A stretch of DNA of 64,000 nucleotides. Source: CANDYO01 sp049653745 (lineage in GTDB: Bacteria; Pseudomonadota; Alphaproteobacteria; Rickettsiales; CANDYO01). A program made the position numbers and the translations under genes. The stretch is taken from the NCBI GenBank assembly GCA_049653745.1, contig JBASGW010000059.1:1-64000 (forward strand), written 5' to 3'. Under the pieces are notes generated by a model that searched no databases, was not told the origin of the DNA, and saw only the letters and a program-made list of their open reading frames with translations. Positions 8,548-17,986 of the stretch are shown piece by piece (the stretch's first letter is position 1; each line of letters starts with the position of its first letter).

Positions 8548-9768
8548 ATGTACTTCAAAATTTTATTTACCTGCATGCTTCTATTTGCTGATATAACTCA
8601 AGCAGCTAGTGATGTTTATATAATTAAAAATGTTAAAATTTCATCTAATGATAAAATAGCTAGTGTTGCTCGCAATAAAGCAATAGAAGATGGCCAATTA
8701 AAAGCGTTTACTGGCTTAGTTAAGCTACATTATCCAGATGCTTTAAGTAAAATAAAATCAATTGATAAAGAAGATATTCTAAGTTTAGTTGAAAGTTTTG
8801 AGCTCTCTAATGAAAGACGTTCAGCAACTCGTTACATGGCAGTGCTTAGAGTAAGATTTAGCCGTTCACATGTTGATCAGTTAATGGATAGTATAGGTGT
8901 GAGCTTCACTGAGGCTTCAATAACTAAAAAATCTATAGAAAGTGATAAAATTGAAAATTCTGTAAATAATGAAGCAGAGACTGCTCAAGCTATTGTTCCA
9001 ATTAATGATTTTCCTGCCGCTCAAGAAGATTCTCAACCTCAGGCGGTTCTTAGTCCAACTTTAGTAACGCTTGTGGTGCCTGTATTTATTGAAGAAAATC
9101 AAGAATATTGGTTAGATGAAGATAAAAATCTTTGGTTTAAGTTCTGGCAAAATAAACTTGCTAAGGAAAATAGTACAAAATTTGTTTTACCATTAGGTGA
9201 TTTAGAAGATTTAATTTTATTAAACAAAAAAATTACCCACAAAAATTTAATTGATTTAGCTCCTTTATTTGATAAATATAATGTAAATAATATAGCAATT
9301 TACACTGTGGATGATAGCATAGAAGGTGAGAAGCACTTTGCTTCAATAAGAGTTGACTATATAAATAAGTTTTATTATTCATGGCAGAATCATAAGTTCA
9401 CAGCATTTGCTGCGGAAGATACCAATAATTTGTTGACAAAAGCTTATGAAATATCCAGCGAATTTGATTTTAGTGATTATAAATATAAGAATAGCAGTAT
9501 TAATTTTCAGGAAATTAAGCCTTATAAAATTGAAATAGAAATTCCTGTAGAAAAAATTTCTGATTGGGTTTCTTTTAAAAACTTATTGTCTGACATCAGA
9601 TATATTAGTGAAATTAAATTAGATAAAATGACAATAAAACAGTATAATTTCTCTTGTGTTTCCAACATCTCTATTGAAAACTTAAAAGAATTATTTAAGA
9701 AATATAATTATTCACTTGAAGAACAAGATGGAAAATTTACTTTGCTAAAAGATTATTCTCATGAATAA
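8548..9768 (+). CDS. DUF2066-type exported protein
   Basis: Product of 406 residues with a signal peptide (hydrophobic residues 4-18, likely cleavage after TQAA). Residues about 25-125 carry the DUF2066 pattern: a periodic alternation of ARNKAIEDGQLKAF and a YMAVLRVRFS strand. The rest is poorly conserved. The molecular role of DUF2066 proteins is unknown; they are exported and in alphaproteobacteria often precede a PerM permease and HdaA, as here. The 3' end overlaps the next gene by eight bases. Confidence 0.75.
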   Translation: MYFKILFTCMLLFADITQAASDVYIIKNVKISSNDKIASVARNKAIEDGQLKAFTGLVKLHYPDALSKIKSIDKEDILSLVESFELSNERRSATRYMAVLRVRFSRSHVDQLMDSIGVSFTEASITKKSIESDKIENSVNNEAETAQAIVPINDFPAAQEDSQPQAVLSPTLVTLVVPVFIEENQEYWLDEDKNLWFKFWQNKLAKENSTKFVLPLGDLEDLILLNKKITHKNLIDLAPLFDKYNVNNIAIYTVDDSIEGEKHFASIRVDYINKFYYSWQNHKFTAFAAEDTNNLLTKAYEISSEFDFSDYKYKNSSINFQEIKPYKIEIEIPVEKISDWVSFKNLLSDIRYISEIKLDKMTIKQYNFSCVSNISIENLKELFKKYNYSLEEQDGKFTLLKDYSHE

Positions 9769-10813
9769 TCTTAGTGCTTTTTTTTTCTTAATATTTATAG
9801 GGTTATTTTTATTCTTTTTTTATTCAGTGAGCATAATTTTAACACCATTTATTGTTAGCCTTATTCTTGCTTATTTCTTAAATCCATTTACCAAAAAAAT
9901 TGAGAAACTAGGTATTAAGCGAAAATGGACTGTATTGGTAATTGTAGCATTATTTTTTATATTAGTTCTTTTAGCTTGTGTAAAATTAATCCCTGCTTTA
10001 TTTGCTCAAATTGATCAATTTATAACTAATGTTCCTGAGTATAAAGAATATGTAAAAGAGAATTTTCTGAGTAAGATATCAGAATATTTAAATCATATTA
10101 ATCCAGAAATAAGCATCAAAATTAAAAATCAATTAAATAATTTTTCTACTAATTTTTTTGAATATACAGTTACAATCATTAGCAATATTTTTAACTCTGG
10201 ACTAGCATTACTAAATATTATAGGACTAATTTTATTCACTCCAATTTTAGTTTTTTATTTATTACGTGATTGGCCTAAAGTTATAAAATCTACTAATATT
10301 CTAATACCATCAACTTATAAAAAAATTATTTTAGAACAGCTTAAATTAATTGATAAAGTTTTGTCTTCTTACATTAGAGGGCAAATTAATGTTTGTTTAA
10401 TTATGTCACTATTTTATGTGTTATGCTTTTTAATATTGGGATTAGATTATGCGCTTCTAATTGGAATTATTATTGGTAGCTTAACAATAATGCCATATAT
10501 TGGAGCAATTATCGGCTTTGCAATATGCAGCATTGTTGCGTTATTACAATTTTCAAATTTACTATATCTGTATATCATCATCGCTATATTTATTTTAGGT
10601 CATTTATTGGAAAGCTATATAATTACTCCAAAATTAATCGGAGAAAAAGTAGGGTTGCATCCAGTATGGATAATTTTTTCCCTTATGTCAGGAGGGGCAT
10701 TATTTGGTTTCTGGGGGATGTTCTTTGCCATACCAATTGCAGCCATCGCTGGAGTTTTAATTCGCTGCCTATTAAAATTATATCTTGAAAGCCGTTTGTT
10801 TATAGTTGAATAA
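9761..10813 (+). CDS. AI-2E/PerM family permease
   Basis: Integral membrane protein of 350 residues with about eight hydrophobic segments and the long soluble loop between the third and fourth segments (about 85-140) that marks this family. The C-terminal signature appears as SYIITPKLIGEKVGLHPVW. Members export small molecules or ions; the substrate here is not predictable. It is sandwiched between the DUF2066 gene (eight-base overlap) and hdaA (18-base gap), a conserved alphaproteobacterial arrangement. Confidence 0.88.
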   Translation: MNNLSAFFFLIFIGLFLFFFYSVSIILTPFIVSLILAYFLNPFTKKIEKLGIKRKWTVLVIVALFFILVLLACVKLIPALFAQIDQFITNVPEYKEYVKENFLSKISEYLNHINPEISIKIKNQLNNFSTNFFEYTVTIISNIFNSGLALLNIIGLILFTPILVFYLLRDWPKVIKSTNILIPSTYKKIILEQLKLIDKVLSSYIRGQINVCLIMSLFYVLCFLILGLDYALLIGIIIGSLTIMPYIGAIIGFAICSIVALLQFSNLLYLYIIIAIFILGHLLESYIITPKLIGEKVGLHPVWIIFSLMSGGALFGFWGMFFAIPIAAIAGVLIRCLLKLYLESRLFIVE

Positions 10814-10831
10814 ACTTGGAGGATTAAAAAT

Positions 10832-11479
10832 TTGCAACAATTATGTTTAGAATTTCCTATTAGTGCTAAATATGAAATTGAAGATTATTATGTTAGTGAA
10901 GATAATCATAAAATTATTGAATTTATAAAAAAATGGCCAAATTGGGGAGAGGAAAAATATAGTAAAATTCTTATTCTTTATGGAGAAGAAGGCTGTGGAA
11001 AGTCTCATCTAGTGCATATTTGGCAAAAAATTTCTAATGCAAAATTGCTTAGTAAAGAAACATATTCAAATCCTTATTCTTATATAGAGAAGTCATTTAT
11101 TCTTGAAAATATTGAGAATATTGATCAAGAAATGTTGATGCACTTAATAAATGTGATTGAAGAGAAACAGCAATATCTTTTAATGACTTCAAGAGTTCTG
11201 CCTATAAATCTTAAATTTACTTTGCCTGATTTAAGGTCAAGAATTAGAGCAATTCCATTTTTTACCATCAGTGCCCCAAGTAATGAATTATTTAAAGCAG
11301 TATTATATAAGCATCTTTCAGATCGTAATTTACAAGTGAATATGGTGGCTATTGACTATATAATTCCAAGAATTGAACGATCTTTTACCAAAATGATAAG
11401 ATTTGTAAATAAGCTTGAAGCAGCTAGTCGCATAAGTAAAAAGCCAATTACTATACCTTTAATTAAGTCTATTTTATAA
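10832..11479 (+). CDS. hdaA: DnaA-related regulatory inactivator HdaA
   Basis: AAA+ protein of 215 residues without a DnaA-type DNA-binding domain, the Hda form. It acts with the sliding clamp to stimulate ATP hydrolysis on DnaA and so prevent over-initiation of replication. The N-terminal QQLCLEF is the clamp-binding peptide typical of Hda, and the P-loop is YGEEGCGKSHL at about residue 50. The start is TTG at 10832, preceded by a strong GGAGG at 10818-10822; no in-frame ATG would keep the clamp-binding peptide. The Walker B region (ILENIENID) is weak, as in other rickettsial Hda proteins. Confidence 0.88.
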   Translation: MQQLCLEFPISAKYEIEDYYVSEDNHKIIEFIKKWPNWGEEKYSKILILYGEEGCGKSHLVHIWQKISNAKLLSKETYSNPYSYIEKSFILENIENIDQEMLMHLINVIEEKQQYLLMTSRVLPINLKFTLPDLRSRIRAIPFFTISAPSNELFKAVLYKHLSDRNLQVNMVAIDYIIPRIERSFTKMIRFVNKLEAASRISKKPITIPLIKSIL

Positions 11480-11480
11480 A

Positions 11481-13415
11481 TTAGCCCCGGTTAGGAATAT
11501 GGGTTAGTAATTTTTTATTTTTTTCAGGAGTGGGAGGGGCGGATCTTTTTTTAGTAGGTGAATTTAAAGCAATATTAGAAAGTGATAAATTTTCATTACT
11601 AACTTTTAAAATATCACTATATTTATTAAATATTTTTTCTAATAAATCGCTCTTTTTTTCTCTAATTAAATATTCCATAGGAGATAATCCATCTATAGGC
11701 TCTTGAATAATTTGAGGATTAAGTGCAACAATATTAGAGATAGCTTCAATTTTTCTTCCATCAATAGCTAATTTGAAATATTCCTTAAGTTTTTCAGGGG
11801 TAAAGTGAGCGGGATTATCTTTAACTATATCTGGCTTTAATTTTGCTCCGCATAAAATAATATCAGTAATAATATCAGAATTATTAGTTTTGAGAGCCAT
11901 ACTAAGCGTGCTAGTTTTATTGTTAGAGTTTACATTTACTCCTGCCTCAAGCCATAGTTTTACATTTTCTCTATTTTGCGTAGATATGCTAAAATCAAGA
12001 AGAAAGCTTTCATCACTTTCTTTTAAACCTATAATAGTTTGATTACTCATTTCATTTTTATTCTTTTCAAAAGATTGAATTAATGAAAATGCTGCCTTTG
12101 CTCCAGCTATACCAGCTTTATCATGCCATTTTTGAATAAACATACTAATATCTGGAGCTAGCTTAGGATTATTTAGAGCTTTAGATTTTGCTACTTCTAA
12201 ATGATCAAGGCCACAGGATAACACAAGATATGTTTGAAAAGGATTAGATAAATTTTGTACTTGTTTAAATATATTATGTGCTAATTCTTTGTCTTCACCA
12301 GCTGTAGTTTCTATAAGAGCTAAAATATATTTACTCATTTCCTTAGTAAGGAAGAATTTTGATTTATTAAGTTCATTAGCTGGAATCTGATATTTTAATG
12401 CTAATTTAATTTGATCTTGGTTATAGAGTCCTTTCACTTGAGTGGTTTGCTCAGTTGTTAATCCCATATTTTGATAAACAGAATTTATAATATTTCTTCC
12501 ATTTCTAACAGATATAATATTTTCTAATTCTTGTTCTTGATTTTCTTTAGGAAGTGATTCAAGAACCTTTAAAGCTGACTCTAAGTATTTTTTTGTTTTA
12601 TAAAGAGAAGAAGAATTACGTTTTTTTGCTTGAAGATTTCCTTGAGTGTCAGCAACTTGTACTGTGATTGTAAAATCATCAATATGTTTTTCTAAGGTTT
12701 TATTTTTATGTTTATCAATAAATAATTTTTTAGAGAGATTGCTCTCTTTATAACTTTCAGCATGATTAAGGCTTTGAATATGCTTTAAGAAGGCTGGATC
12801 TAGTTCTGATAATATGTTATCTCCTTCTTTTAAATAAGTTCCTTCTTTAATTAATCTATTCATTATATTTAAATTTTGTAGACTAAATATTGTGCAGCCA
12901 TAATCTGAATTTTGTATTTTTCCTTGTTTATAAATATGAAGATTGGCTCCAGTTGCTTCGGCTAATAAATTTCTTTCATCTTTGTTAATATCAACAGCAA
13001 CTTCAACAAAAAATACTCTGCTACTTAATTCATCAGTATGAATTTGTAAAGCAGAAGAATGTGCATCATTGGGTCTTAAAATTATATCATAATTACAAAT
13101 ATGCCTTTCTGGTAATCCAGCTAAATATTTTCTAAAATTATTTATATCTTGATAATTGCAAAGCAAAAAAGGTTCATATCTTTCTTTAATATTTTCTTGT
13201 TCTTCAAGCTTCTTATTTCTTTTTCTAGACTTACTTTCCAACATTAAGGTAATAACTTCAGGGGAGTGAGTAAGTGAAAGGCTGTTAATAAGGTTGGTTT
13301 GCTCAACTGTTGCTGCTGTATTAGTTATACGTAACTGATCCAGCATTTCAATGATTGGATTAAGCTCCTCTAGAGCTTTAGTCAATTCAACTTTTATCTT
13401 ATTATACTTTGGCAC
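11481..13415 (-). CDS. YopJ-like acetyltransferase with C-terminal ankyrin repeats
   Basis: Product of 644 residues. Residues about 80-190 look like the YopJ/AvrRxv (C55) acetyltransferase core: a His in DAHSSALQ (H119), a Glu in FFVEVA (E138), and a Cys in SDYGCTIFSLQN (C174). The His-to-Glu spacing of 19 equals that of YopJ (H109, E128), and GCTIFSL matches the catalytic Cys loop. The middle (200-460) is helical and unassigned. Residues about 465-600 contain degenerate ankyrin repeats such as ENVKLWLEAGVNVNSNNKT. The tail is basic and Pro/Ser-rich. No signal peptide is present, as expected for a type IV-secreted host-directed effector; that role is inferred. It is the last gene of a minus-strand run. 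Confidence 0.6.
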   Translation of the reverse strand: MPKYNKIKVELTKALEELNPIIEMLDQLRITNTAATVEQTNLINSLSLTHSPEVITLMLESKSRKRNKKLEEQENIKERYEPFLLCNYQDINNFRKYLAGLPERHICNYDIILRPNDAHSSALQIHTDELSSRVFFVEVAVDINKDERNLLAEATGANLHIYKQGKIQNSDYGCTIFSLQNLNIMNRLIKEGTYLKEGDNILSELDPAFLKHIQSLNHAESYKESNLSKKLFIDKHKNKTLEKHIDDFTITVQVADTQGNLQAKKRNSSSLYKTKKYLESALKVLESLPKENQEQELENIISVRNGRNIINSVYQNMGLTTEQTTQVKGLYNQDQIKLALKYQIPANELNKSKFFLTKEMSKYILALIETTAGEDKELAHNIFKQVQNLSNPFQTYLVLSCGLDHLEVAKSKALNNPKLAPDISMFIQKWHDKAGIAGAKAAFSLIQSFEKNKNEMSNQTIIGLKESDESFLLDFSISTQNRENVKLWLEAGVNVNSNNKTSTLSMALKTNNSDIITDIILCGAKLKPDIVKDNPAHFTPEKLKEYFKLAIDGRKIEAISNIVALNPQIIQEPIDGLSPMEYLIREKKSDLLEKIFNKYSDILKVSNENLSLSNIALNSPTKKRSAPPTPEKNKKLLTHIPNRG

Positions 13416-13475
13416 ATTATTAATGGATAGTTTTTTAATTAAGAGGGATAATAAATCATAAACATTAAGAATAGA

Positions 13476-16400
13476 TTAAAGTAACTTTTCCAATAACTGA
13501 TTTTGCTTAAGCCTGTCTGCTAAATGATAGAAATCTACTCGGTCTAAGTTTTGATCTTGAGTTACACAACTAAAAATATATGTTTCTTCACCAGTGTTTG
13601 GATCGATATGCTTTTGAAGGCATTGTCCACAAATTTCTTTCATCATGCATTGCATGGGAGAATTAATGCTAGCTATTGCTATATGATTGTCATTAAGAAA
13701 TGGTTTGAGAATTGTTTCTCTGGCGGTTTTAACAGCATGCATCATTTTATCAGAGCCAATTACAATAATTTGATCAATTATTTTCAATTTATTAGGATAT
13801 TTTTGAGAGAAATTTAAAATAGATTGAATAATATTGCCATGAAAGCTTTCATCTTGATCTCTAGTAGATTCTAAAACTCCTTCATCACAAGACCAAATTA
13901 TTTGATCTGCGGCTGCCTCTATTTCTTCTATTTTGTAACGATCTTGTAATTTACGATAACCAGCAAAATAAATCACTTCAGAATTTGCGCTACGCAGAGC
14001 TTGGCCTATAGAAAATAATACTGCATTTCCAAGTCCGCCGCCAATAAGCATAATTTTTTTATTGGGGGTGATATCAGTTGCTGTTCCTGTTGGCCCCATA
14101 AAAACTAAAGATTTATTTAATTCTAATTGATGGCATAGATGAGAAGATTTTCCCATCTCTAAAATAATAGTTGAAATTGTTCCTTTATCTTGATCAACTT
14201 TTGCTCCAGTAAGCGCAATAGGCTCTATTAGAGGCAATTTTGAGCTATAATAATTTTGTAATTTAAAAAATTGACCAGGCTTAAAGTTGGCCGCTGCCAT
14301 AGGAGATTTTATTACTAGCTCAACAATGTTAGAAGTTAGCCTGTTAATTTCTTCTAAAACTGAAATTAATTGCTCGTCTAAAATTCTAAAAAATGCTTGA
14401 ACATCAACTTCAGTTTCTTGTAAAAGAAGCTTAGATATTTCTAGGTAGCTATGTTTGGCGCTAGCCATAGCTTTCACCACATTGCCAGCATAATCAGGAT
14501 GAAGGTCTCCTAGGAAGCTTATTGATTTATTATTATCTTTATAAGTAATAAATTTACCGGCTACTTGCTTAAAATATTTTCCTTCAAGGCCAAGAACTTC
14601 TGGAAATTCTTTTGATAATATAGTGTTAGGAGTGGTTCCAGCTGCAATTAAAATAGTTTTAGCAGGTATAGTAAGTTTTGTTTCTATATTATCTATAGTT
14701 TGAATACATTCTATAGCGCATACATGTCCATATCCATCTAAAATAATTTTAGTAGGCACAGTTTCTTCAACAAATTCAACACCTTCTTGTAATCCTAAAT
14801 TTAACTCTTCATGATTTAATCTATAGCTTGGAGCTTTAGTGATTTTATTTCGGTAAAGAATTTTCACTCCTCCAAGGGATTGCATTACAGAAAGTGGAAG
14901 GGAAGAAGATTTAAATAATTTATTATGATCTAAAAATTCCTCTGCAATAATTTTATCTTCGTCTAATAAATTTAATGATGAATCATAATTTTTAGCAAAT
15001 TTATTTACTAGCTGAGGATAGTAGGCAAGGGCTTCAGTTGCAGTATCTAATGCGGTTAATCCACCTCCAATTACTACTATTGGCATACGAATTTGAAGAT
15101 TAGTTAAAGAATCATTTTTATATGCTTTGCCTAATTGCAATGACATTAAAAAGTCGGATGCTGTTTTAACTCCCCGTGCCATAGTATCTTTAGTAGATAA
15201 TAATTTAGGGCTTCCGGCCCCTAAAGCTAAAGCAATATGTTGAAATCCTAAATTAAAAGCTTGTTTAGGGGTTATGTTGCTACCAAGCCTTACTCCGCCA
15301 TATAGTTTAAAATTAGAACGGCGCTCAAGAAGCAGCCTAATTAATAGTAAAAAGTTTTTATTCCAACGGTTAGTTATGCCATATTCCATAACACCACCAA
15401 ATCCTCCAATAACTCTTTCATCTAATTCTTGAAAAATTTGGTTGATGTTTTTTATAGGTGATAGCAGATTATTATCTAAAGGTTCTATCTTAAGTCCATC
15501 AATGCCAACAACAATATGCCCTTCATTTAATAGATAATGAGCTAAAGTGAACCCGGCAGGACCCATGCCAACAACCAAAGTTTTGGCTCCAGTATCATCC
15601 CTAGGATAGGGGCTAGCAAAAGACAAGGGGTTCCACCTAGTTAATAAGCTATATATTTCAAATCCCCAAGGTAAATCTAGCACGTCTTTAAGAACTCTAG
15701 TTTCAATTTGAGGAATATCCACAGGCTGTTGTTTCTGATAGATGCAAGCCTTCATGCAATCATTACAAATTCTATGGCCTGTTGCCGCAAGCATAGGGTT
15801 ATCAATAATTGCCATTGCTAATGAACCTATTACATTTGCTTTGCTTTTTAAATGGTTCATCTCTGATATTTTTTCATCTAAGGGGCAGCCATTTGATTCT
15901 TCCTTAGTTCCTTTTGAGCAAGAATCTTTTTCTTGATTGTGGCAATGAATGCAGTAATTACTTTGATCAATAGCAAAATTTAAATTACAGCCCTTGTCGG
16001 TTAATTTAAAGCCATTGCGTTGATGTAATTTATCTTTTGGAACATTATAACTTTTTAAGTTATCAATTATTTTTTCTTCAAGATTTAAGAGTTTACTATG
16101 ATCGATTTTTTGAGGAATTTTAAATAATATTCCATTCTTATGTTTAATTATTCCTTCATCAGTAATTACTGCCCATAATGCATATTCAGTTGCTATATCA
16201 AGCTTAGTTTGATCTTTTTCCTTTAGCCATTTTAAAACAAACTCAGAGAAAATTTGTTCAAAATATTCTAAACTATAATTTTTAAGGTCTAGAGAAATAT
16301 ATTCGGATAATTGTTCTATAGTATTTATTGGCAATTTATTGCTTTTCAAAGCATGCCTTTGAACAAATAGGCGTTTACATTCATAAATTTGAGCTAAAGA

Positions 16401-16670
16401 TGGGTATTTTTCTTTTTCTAATTCAAGTTCAGATGAAATTTTAAAGAAGTCAGCAATAAATAATTCTAAATAATAAGCTAATGCTATTGCTATTTGTGAG
16501 TGATGCTTTGACCAACTTTTAAAAGTTTTTCTTTCTAAAATTAATTGGTTATATAATTCAATATCTAAGGATTTTATATAGTTAAGAAAATATAAATCTA
16601 ATTCCTTTAACTTTGCAGTGCTATGCAAATCTTCAAAACTAAAATTAAATTGGAGACTTAAGTTGTTCAT
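13476..16670 (-). CDS. large GltD-like/PyrK-like fused flavoprotein oxidoreductase
   Basis: Product of 1064 residues combining several redox modules. Residues 1-230 are helical and unassigned. C240, C243, C251, then C302, C305 and C309 resemble the Fe-S part of glutamate synthase small subunit and dihydropyrimidine dehydrogenase. Two Rossmann folds follow: FAD (VVGMGPAGFTLAHYLL, about 366-381) and NAD(P) (VVIGGGLTALDTATEAL, about 530). From about 790 there is a ferredoxin-reductase-like module (FKPGQFFKLQ, then LIGGGLGNAVLFSIG) ending in cysteines CMMKEICGQC and a later FSC, as in PyrK. It probably moves electrons between NAD(P)H and an unknown acceptor. Its ATG overlaps the stop of the upstream kinase gene by one base. 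Confidence 0.75.
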   Translation of the reverse strand: MNNLSLQFNFSFEDLHSTAKLKELDLYFLNYIKSLDIELYNQLILERKTFKSWSKHHSQIAIALAYYLELFIADFFKISSELELEKEKYPSLAQIYECKRLFVQRHALKSNKLPINTIEQLSEYISLDLKNYSLEYFEQIFSEFVLKWLKEKDQTKLDIATEYALWAVITDEGIIKHKNGILFKIPQKIDHSKLLNLEEKIIDNLKSYNVPKDKLHQRNGFKLTDKGCNLNFAIDQSNYCIHCHNQEKDSCSKGTKEESNGCPLDEKISEMNHLKSKANVIGSLAMAIIDNPMLAATGHRICNDCMKACIYQKQQPVDIPQIETRVLKDVLDLPWGFEIYSLLTRWNPLSFASPYPRDDTGAKTLVVGMGPAGFTLAHYLLNEGHIVVGIDGLKIEPLDNNLLSPIKNINQIFQELDERVIGGFGGVMEYGITNRWNKNFLLLIRLLLERRSNFKLYGGVRLGSNITPKQAFNLGFQHIALALGAGSPKLLSTKDTMARGVKTASDFLMSLQLGKAYKNDSLTNLQIRMPIVVIGGGLTALDTATEALAYYPQLVNKFAKNYDSSLNLLDEDKIIAEEFLDHNKLFKSSSLPLSVMQSLGGVKILYRNKITKAPSYRLNHEELNLGLQEGVEFVEETVPTKIILDGYGHVCAIECIQTIDNIETKLTIPAKTILIAAGTTPNTILSKEFPEVLGLEGKYFKQVAGKFITYKDNNKSISFLGDLHPDYAGNVVKAMASAKHSYLEISKLLLQETEVDVQAFFRILDEQLISVLEEINRLTSNIVELVIKSPMAAANFKPGQFFKLQNYYSSKLPLIEPIALTGAKVDQDKGTISTIILEMGKSSHLCHQLELNKSLVFMGPTGTATDITPNKKIMLIGGGLGNAVLFSIGQALRSANSEVIYFAGYRKLQDRYKIEEIEAAADQIIWSCDEGVLESTRDQDESFHGNIIQSILNFSQKYPNKLKIIDQIIVIGSDKMMHAVKTARETILKPFLNDNHIAIASINSPMQCMMKEICGQCLQKHIDPNTGEETYIFSCVTQDQNLDRVDFYHLADRLKQNQLLEKLL

Positions 16671-17986
16671 TAGTTAACATTAGCTGTGTTGATAGGTAAA
16701 GTAAAATGAAAACTTGCGCCTTTATCTTTATTATTTTCTGCCCAAATTTTTCCATCATGAGCTTCAAATATTTTGCTGCAGATAGCAAGCCCCAATCCTC
16801 TGCCTCCAGCTTTGGTTTTGGTTCTGCTGCTTAAGGTAAAAGGATCAAAAATAGAAGTGATTTCATTTTGAGGAATGCCAATGCCATCATCTGAAATAGT
16901 GAATTGCCAGAATTTTTTATCTTTATCAAGTGATATAGTTATATGTCCATTGTCAGGAGTGAATTTTAAAGCGTTAGATAATAAATTATCTAACGCCTGA
17001 GATATCCATTTCTTATCTGCATTAACATACGCTTCTTTATGGGATAAAACAAAATTAATCGATAGATTATTTTTGTTATATTGCAAATATTTGGAGTTGT
17101 TAACAACATTATTTATTAAATTACTTAAATTGAATTTAGTGATATTTATATAATTTTTATTTGCGATAAAATCTGATAGATCCAGCAAGTTTCCAATTAG
17201 TGAGCCAAGCCTTTGTGCGCTTGAAGCTATATCTTGAACATATTTTAGCTTCTTTTGTTCATCCAAAACATTCCAATGTTCTTCTAGGCCTTCTGAAATG
17301 GCCATAAACCCAGATACTGGAGTTCTTATTTCGTGACTTATATTATTTAAGAATTCACCTTTAGCAGAAAGTGCTTTTTCTAACTCTTTTGTACGATTTT
17401 TAACTTTAATTTCTAAAGAATTATTGAGTTTTTTAATTTTATTTGTATTTCTTTCTCTCTCATTCTCAATAGACTCTTTGTTCGGAGCAAATAAACTTCC
17501 AATAACTATTACTGCTATATAAGTAGCAATAATATCTTTTAAAAAAATTTCTTTAGGTACATAAGTTATAGCGTTATGGAGTATGTAATGATGTAAGGTT
17601 AATCCTAAAGTAACTCCTATAGAAAATAGTCTAATAAATTGTTTTAAATCTAATAGAATTATCATAAAGAAAGTTGCAGACACTGAGTTCATTAGCCATA
17701 TATCTGATAGATTATTAGATAATGTTTTGAAAGTAAAAAAAAAGGGTAAACAGAAAGTTAAAGTAAAATACCAATAGATTCTTTTATATAGAGAATTTTT
17801 ATCGTATTGAAGAAAAATTAAAATAAAACAAAGAATTGTTGCAATTCCCCTTAATATTAGGGTAATTAAGAGGTTATTTGAGTTATAATCAAAGATAAAG
17901 AAATATACAATGTAATTGATGAACATTGTAATTCCAAAAAGATTTTGAATGCTAAATTTTTTATGCAACCGGTCTATTAAATTCAT
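16670..17986 (-). CDS. CqsS/LqsS-like membrane histidine kinase 1
   Basis: About 438 residues if started at the ATG at 17986, which aligns with the start of the paralogue at 18875-20206; a longer frame to 18046 lacks that support. The N-terminal 170 residues hold about six membrane helices. The segment TFCLPFFFTF followed by NNLSDIWLMN resembles the sensor of the cholera CAI-1 receptor CqsS and Legionella LqsS. The HisKA motif is NNISHEIRTPVSGF with the phospho-accepting His at about 218. The N box (LDNLLSNALKFTP), DDGIGIP and GGRGLGLAIC are intact, so the kinase should be active. There is no receiver domain, and no response regulator is in the window. The 5' end overlaps the oxidase gene by 26 bases. 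Confidence 0.85.
   Translation of the reverse strand: MNLIDRLHKKFSIQNLFGITMFINYIVYFFIFDYNSNNLLITLILRGIATILCFILIFLQYDKNSLYKRIYWYFTLTFCLPFFFTFKTLSNNLSDIWLMNSVSATFFMIILLDLKQFIRLFSIGVTLGLTLHHYILHNAITYVPKEIFLKDIIATYIAVIVIGSLFAPNKESIENERERNTNKIKKLNNSLEIKVKNRTKELEKALSAKGEFLNNISHEIRTPVSGFMAISEGLEEHWNVLDEQKKLKYVQDIASSAQRLGSLIGNLLDLSDFIANKNYINITKFNLSNLINNVVNNSKYLQYNKNNLSINFVLSHKEAYVNADKKWISQALDNLLSNALKFTPDNGHITISLDKDKKFWQFTISDDGIGIPQNEITSIFDPFTLSSRTKTKAGGRGLGLAICSKIFEAHDGKIWAENNKDKGASFHFTLPINTANVN
16680..17430. repeat. kinase-core duplication, copy 1 (other copy 18885-19640)
   Basis: The DNA encoding the HisKA and ATPase domains of the two kinases is highly similar over roughly 750 bases. Long identical stretches occur around the phospho-acceptor His, for example near 17270-17330 versus 19470-19530. 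The upstream sensor-coding halves are far less alike. This pattern fits a tandem duplication with sensor divergence, or gene conversion of the core. Confidence 0.8.
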
